A stretch of DNA of 5,044 nt from JAWXCH01 sp034440595 (lineage in GTDB: Bacteria > Planctomycetota > Planctomycetia > Pirellulales > JALHPA01). Position numbers and translations under genes: made by a program. The DNA lies in NCBI GenBank assembly GCA_034440595.1, contig JAWXCH010000575.1, forward strand, positions 1 to 5,044, given 5' to 3'. Position 1 is the first letter of the stretch. Every line of letters begins with the position of its first letter. Below the pieces are notes generated by a model. That model was not told where the DNA came from and did no database searches. It worked only from the letters and a program-made list of their open reading frames with translations. This document shows, piece after piece, positions 4,019 to 5,044 of this stretch.

Positions 4019-5044
4019 TCACGTTTTGCCGAGACCGAGAAACCGTGCATTGATAAGGCGAGTGTAGAAGTACTTTTTCGCCAATTCGGCGACGACGACA
4101 TAGAGCACCGTCAATCCAATCAGCACCAACATCAGGGGCGCCGGCAGTGGAACAAAGCCCAACAGCGAATTGAAGGGGAGGTAAGGCAACAGGAGGGTGA
4201 CGCCAATGATGGCAACGGTGCTCGCGAGCAACAAATTTCCCGGACGGCTGCGGAAGAAGAGCCGGCGGGTGCGCACGACCAACGCGATCACCAGTTCGGT
4301 CAGCAACGACTCGATGAACCAGCCGGTGCGGAACTCTTCGGCCGTCGCATGAAATACGAAGAGCAATGTGCCAAAGGTCAGAAAGTCAAAGATCGAGCTG
4401 ACCAGCCCAAAGAGGACCATGTAGCGACTAATGAACTTATTATCCCAGCGGCGCGGCTCGGCTACCCATTCGGGGTCGACATTGTCGCCGGCGATCGTGG
4501 TGCCCGGAATGTCGGACAGGAAATTGTTGAGCAAGATCTGCGAGGCGAGTAGCGGCAGAAACGGCAGGAACAAGGAAGCCGCCGCCATGCTGAACATGTT
4601 GCCGAAGTTGGCGCTGGTGGTCGTCAGGATGTATTTGAGAGTATTGGCAAATGTGCGACGGCCTTCGTCAATGCCGTCCCGCAAGATGTCCAGGTCATGT
4701 TCGAGCAGCACCAGATCAGCCGCATCTTTCGCTACATCTACGGCGGTATTTACCGAGATGCCCACGTCAGCGGCATGCAGGGCGGGCGCATCGTTGATGC
4801 CGTCCCCCAGGTAGCCGACGACGTGTCCGGTTTTTTGCAATGCCAGGATGATGCGCTCTTTCTGGTTCGGATCGACTTCGGCGAAGATGGTCGTGCGTTC
4901 AGCGGCATGCCAGAGCGCCTCGTCTCCCAGGCTCTGCAAGTCGTTTCCGGTCAGCAAGCGGTCGATCGGCAGATTGACCGCCTCAGCGACGTGCCGTGCC
5001 ACCAAGTGGTTATCGCCCGTGATGATCTTGAGCTGGACGCCCCG
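4019..5044 (-). CDS. mgtA: Magnesium-translocating P-type ATPase (MgtA type), C-terminal part
   Basis: The frame is open to the window edge, giving the last 341 residues of a P-type ATPase normally near 850-900 long; the phosphorylation motif DKTGT and the first helices lie outside. In visible numbering: LKIITGDN (5-12) is the TGD motif of the P domain, FAEVDPNQKERII (54-66) the MDPxQK-like segment, and GYLGDGINDAPAL (77-89) the Mg-binding hinge. AADLVLLEHDLDIL and RRTFANTLKYIL lead into the membrane. NNFLSDIP (173-180) and AGDNVDPEWVAEPRRWDNKF are characteristic of the P3B Mg2+ subgroup, not of Ca2+ or heavy-metal pumps. Hydrophobic segments follow at about 148-168, 208-231, 241-258, 270-288 and 302-321, ending in a basic tail. 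It would import Mg2+ across the inner membrane using ATP. A TTG at 5005 is not the start, since the TGD motif lies upstream of it. The gene converges on 3372-4018; its promoter is not visible. Confidence 0.93.
   Translation of the reverse strand, partial: RGVQLKIITGDNHLVARHVAEAVNLPIDRLLTGNDLQSLGDEALWHAAERTTIFAEVDPNQKERIILALQKTGHVVGYLGDGINDAPALHAADVGISVNTAVDVAKDAADLVLLEHDLDILRDGIDEGRRTFANTLKYILTTTSANFGNMFSMAAASLFLPFLPLLASQILLNNFLSDIPGTTIAGDNVDPEWVAEPRRWDNKFISRYMVLFGLVSSIFDFLTFGTLLFVFHATAEEFRTGWFIESLLTELVIALVVRTRRLFFRSRPGNLLLASTVAIIGVTLLLPYLPFNSLLGFVPLPAPLMLVLIGLTVLYVVVAELAKKYFYTRLINARFLGLGKT

Noticed and set aside
3917..4552. 211-codon plus-strand open frame
   Set aside because: It is antisense to the Mg ATPase gene, has no family resemblance, and its Gln/Asp/Glu-rich composition is a mirror of the membrane-protein codons on the other strand. 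The 4431-4814 plus frame is rejected for the same reason.

Overview
The window looks like an accessory stretch of a moderately GC-rich bacterial chromosome. The most likely source is a Planctomycetota genome (Pirellulales-like). That rests on remembered family resemblance, not a search: a DUF4139-type protein fragment, a small hemerythrin-like protein of a type I associate with this phylum, and a short ORF containing RFQFTIRGL, a start common in planctomycete proteins. Intact genes are few, and several remnants lie between them.

Layout. Bases 1-569 (minus strand) hold an open reading frame that is the middle of a DUF4139-type protein. Its N-terminal coding part is missing, cut off at a stop near 570, and its 3' end lies outside the window. 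Abutting it on the plus strand (about 573-914) is a degenerate ribosome-hibernation-factor-like (HPF/RaiA) gene in which only the C-terminal third is clear. Bases 969-1721 (minus) carry a HigBA/Gp49-type toxin-antitoxin operon. The toxin gene is split by a one-base frameshift at 1515-1520, while the antitoxin is intact. Its promoter can be read directly: TTGACT and AATAAT 18 bp apart, the -10 lying in an 18-bp inverted repeat that ends one base before the toxin ATG. This predicts a leaderless, autoregulated transcript. A separate long inverted repeat lies at 1844-1909.

Bases 2062-2514 (plus) encode a hemerythrin-like (HHE) protein of 150 residues. Bases 2515-2852 are non-coding but contain several strong hairpins and an extended -10 candidate. 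This leads into a probable two-gene unit: a 103-residue soluble helical protein of unknown function (2853-3164) and a 53-residue two-helix membrane protein (3210-3371). Bases 3372-4018 hold no convincing gene, only two doubtful short ORFs and a hairpin. Bases 4019-5044 (minus) are the C-terminal 341 residues of a magnesium-translocating P-type ATPase whose 5' part is beyond the window.

The recognisable functions (ribosome hibernation, hemerythrin, Mg2+ uptake, toxin-antitoxin, tiny membrane protein) would fit a stress or low-oxygen gene group. There is no shared operon structure that proves this. The number of truncated or frameshifted genes in the left half points to recombination and decay. 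I found no clear new defence system, CRISPR array, transposase or RNA gene.
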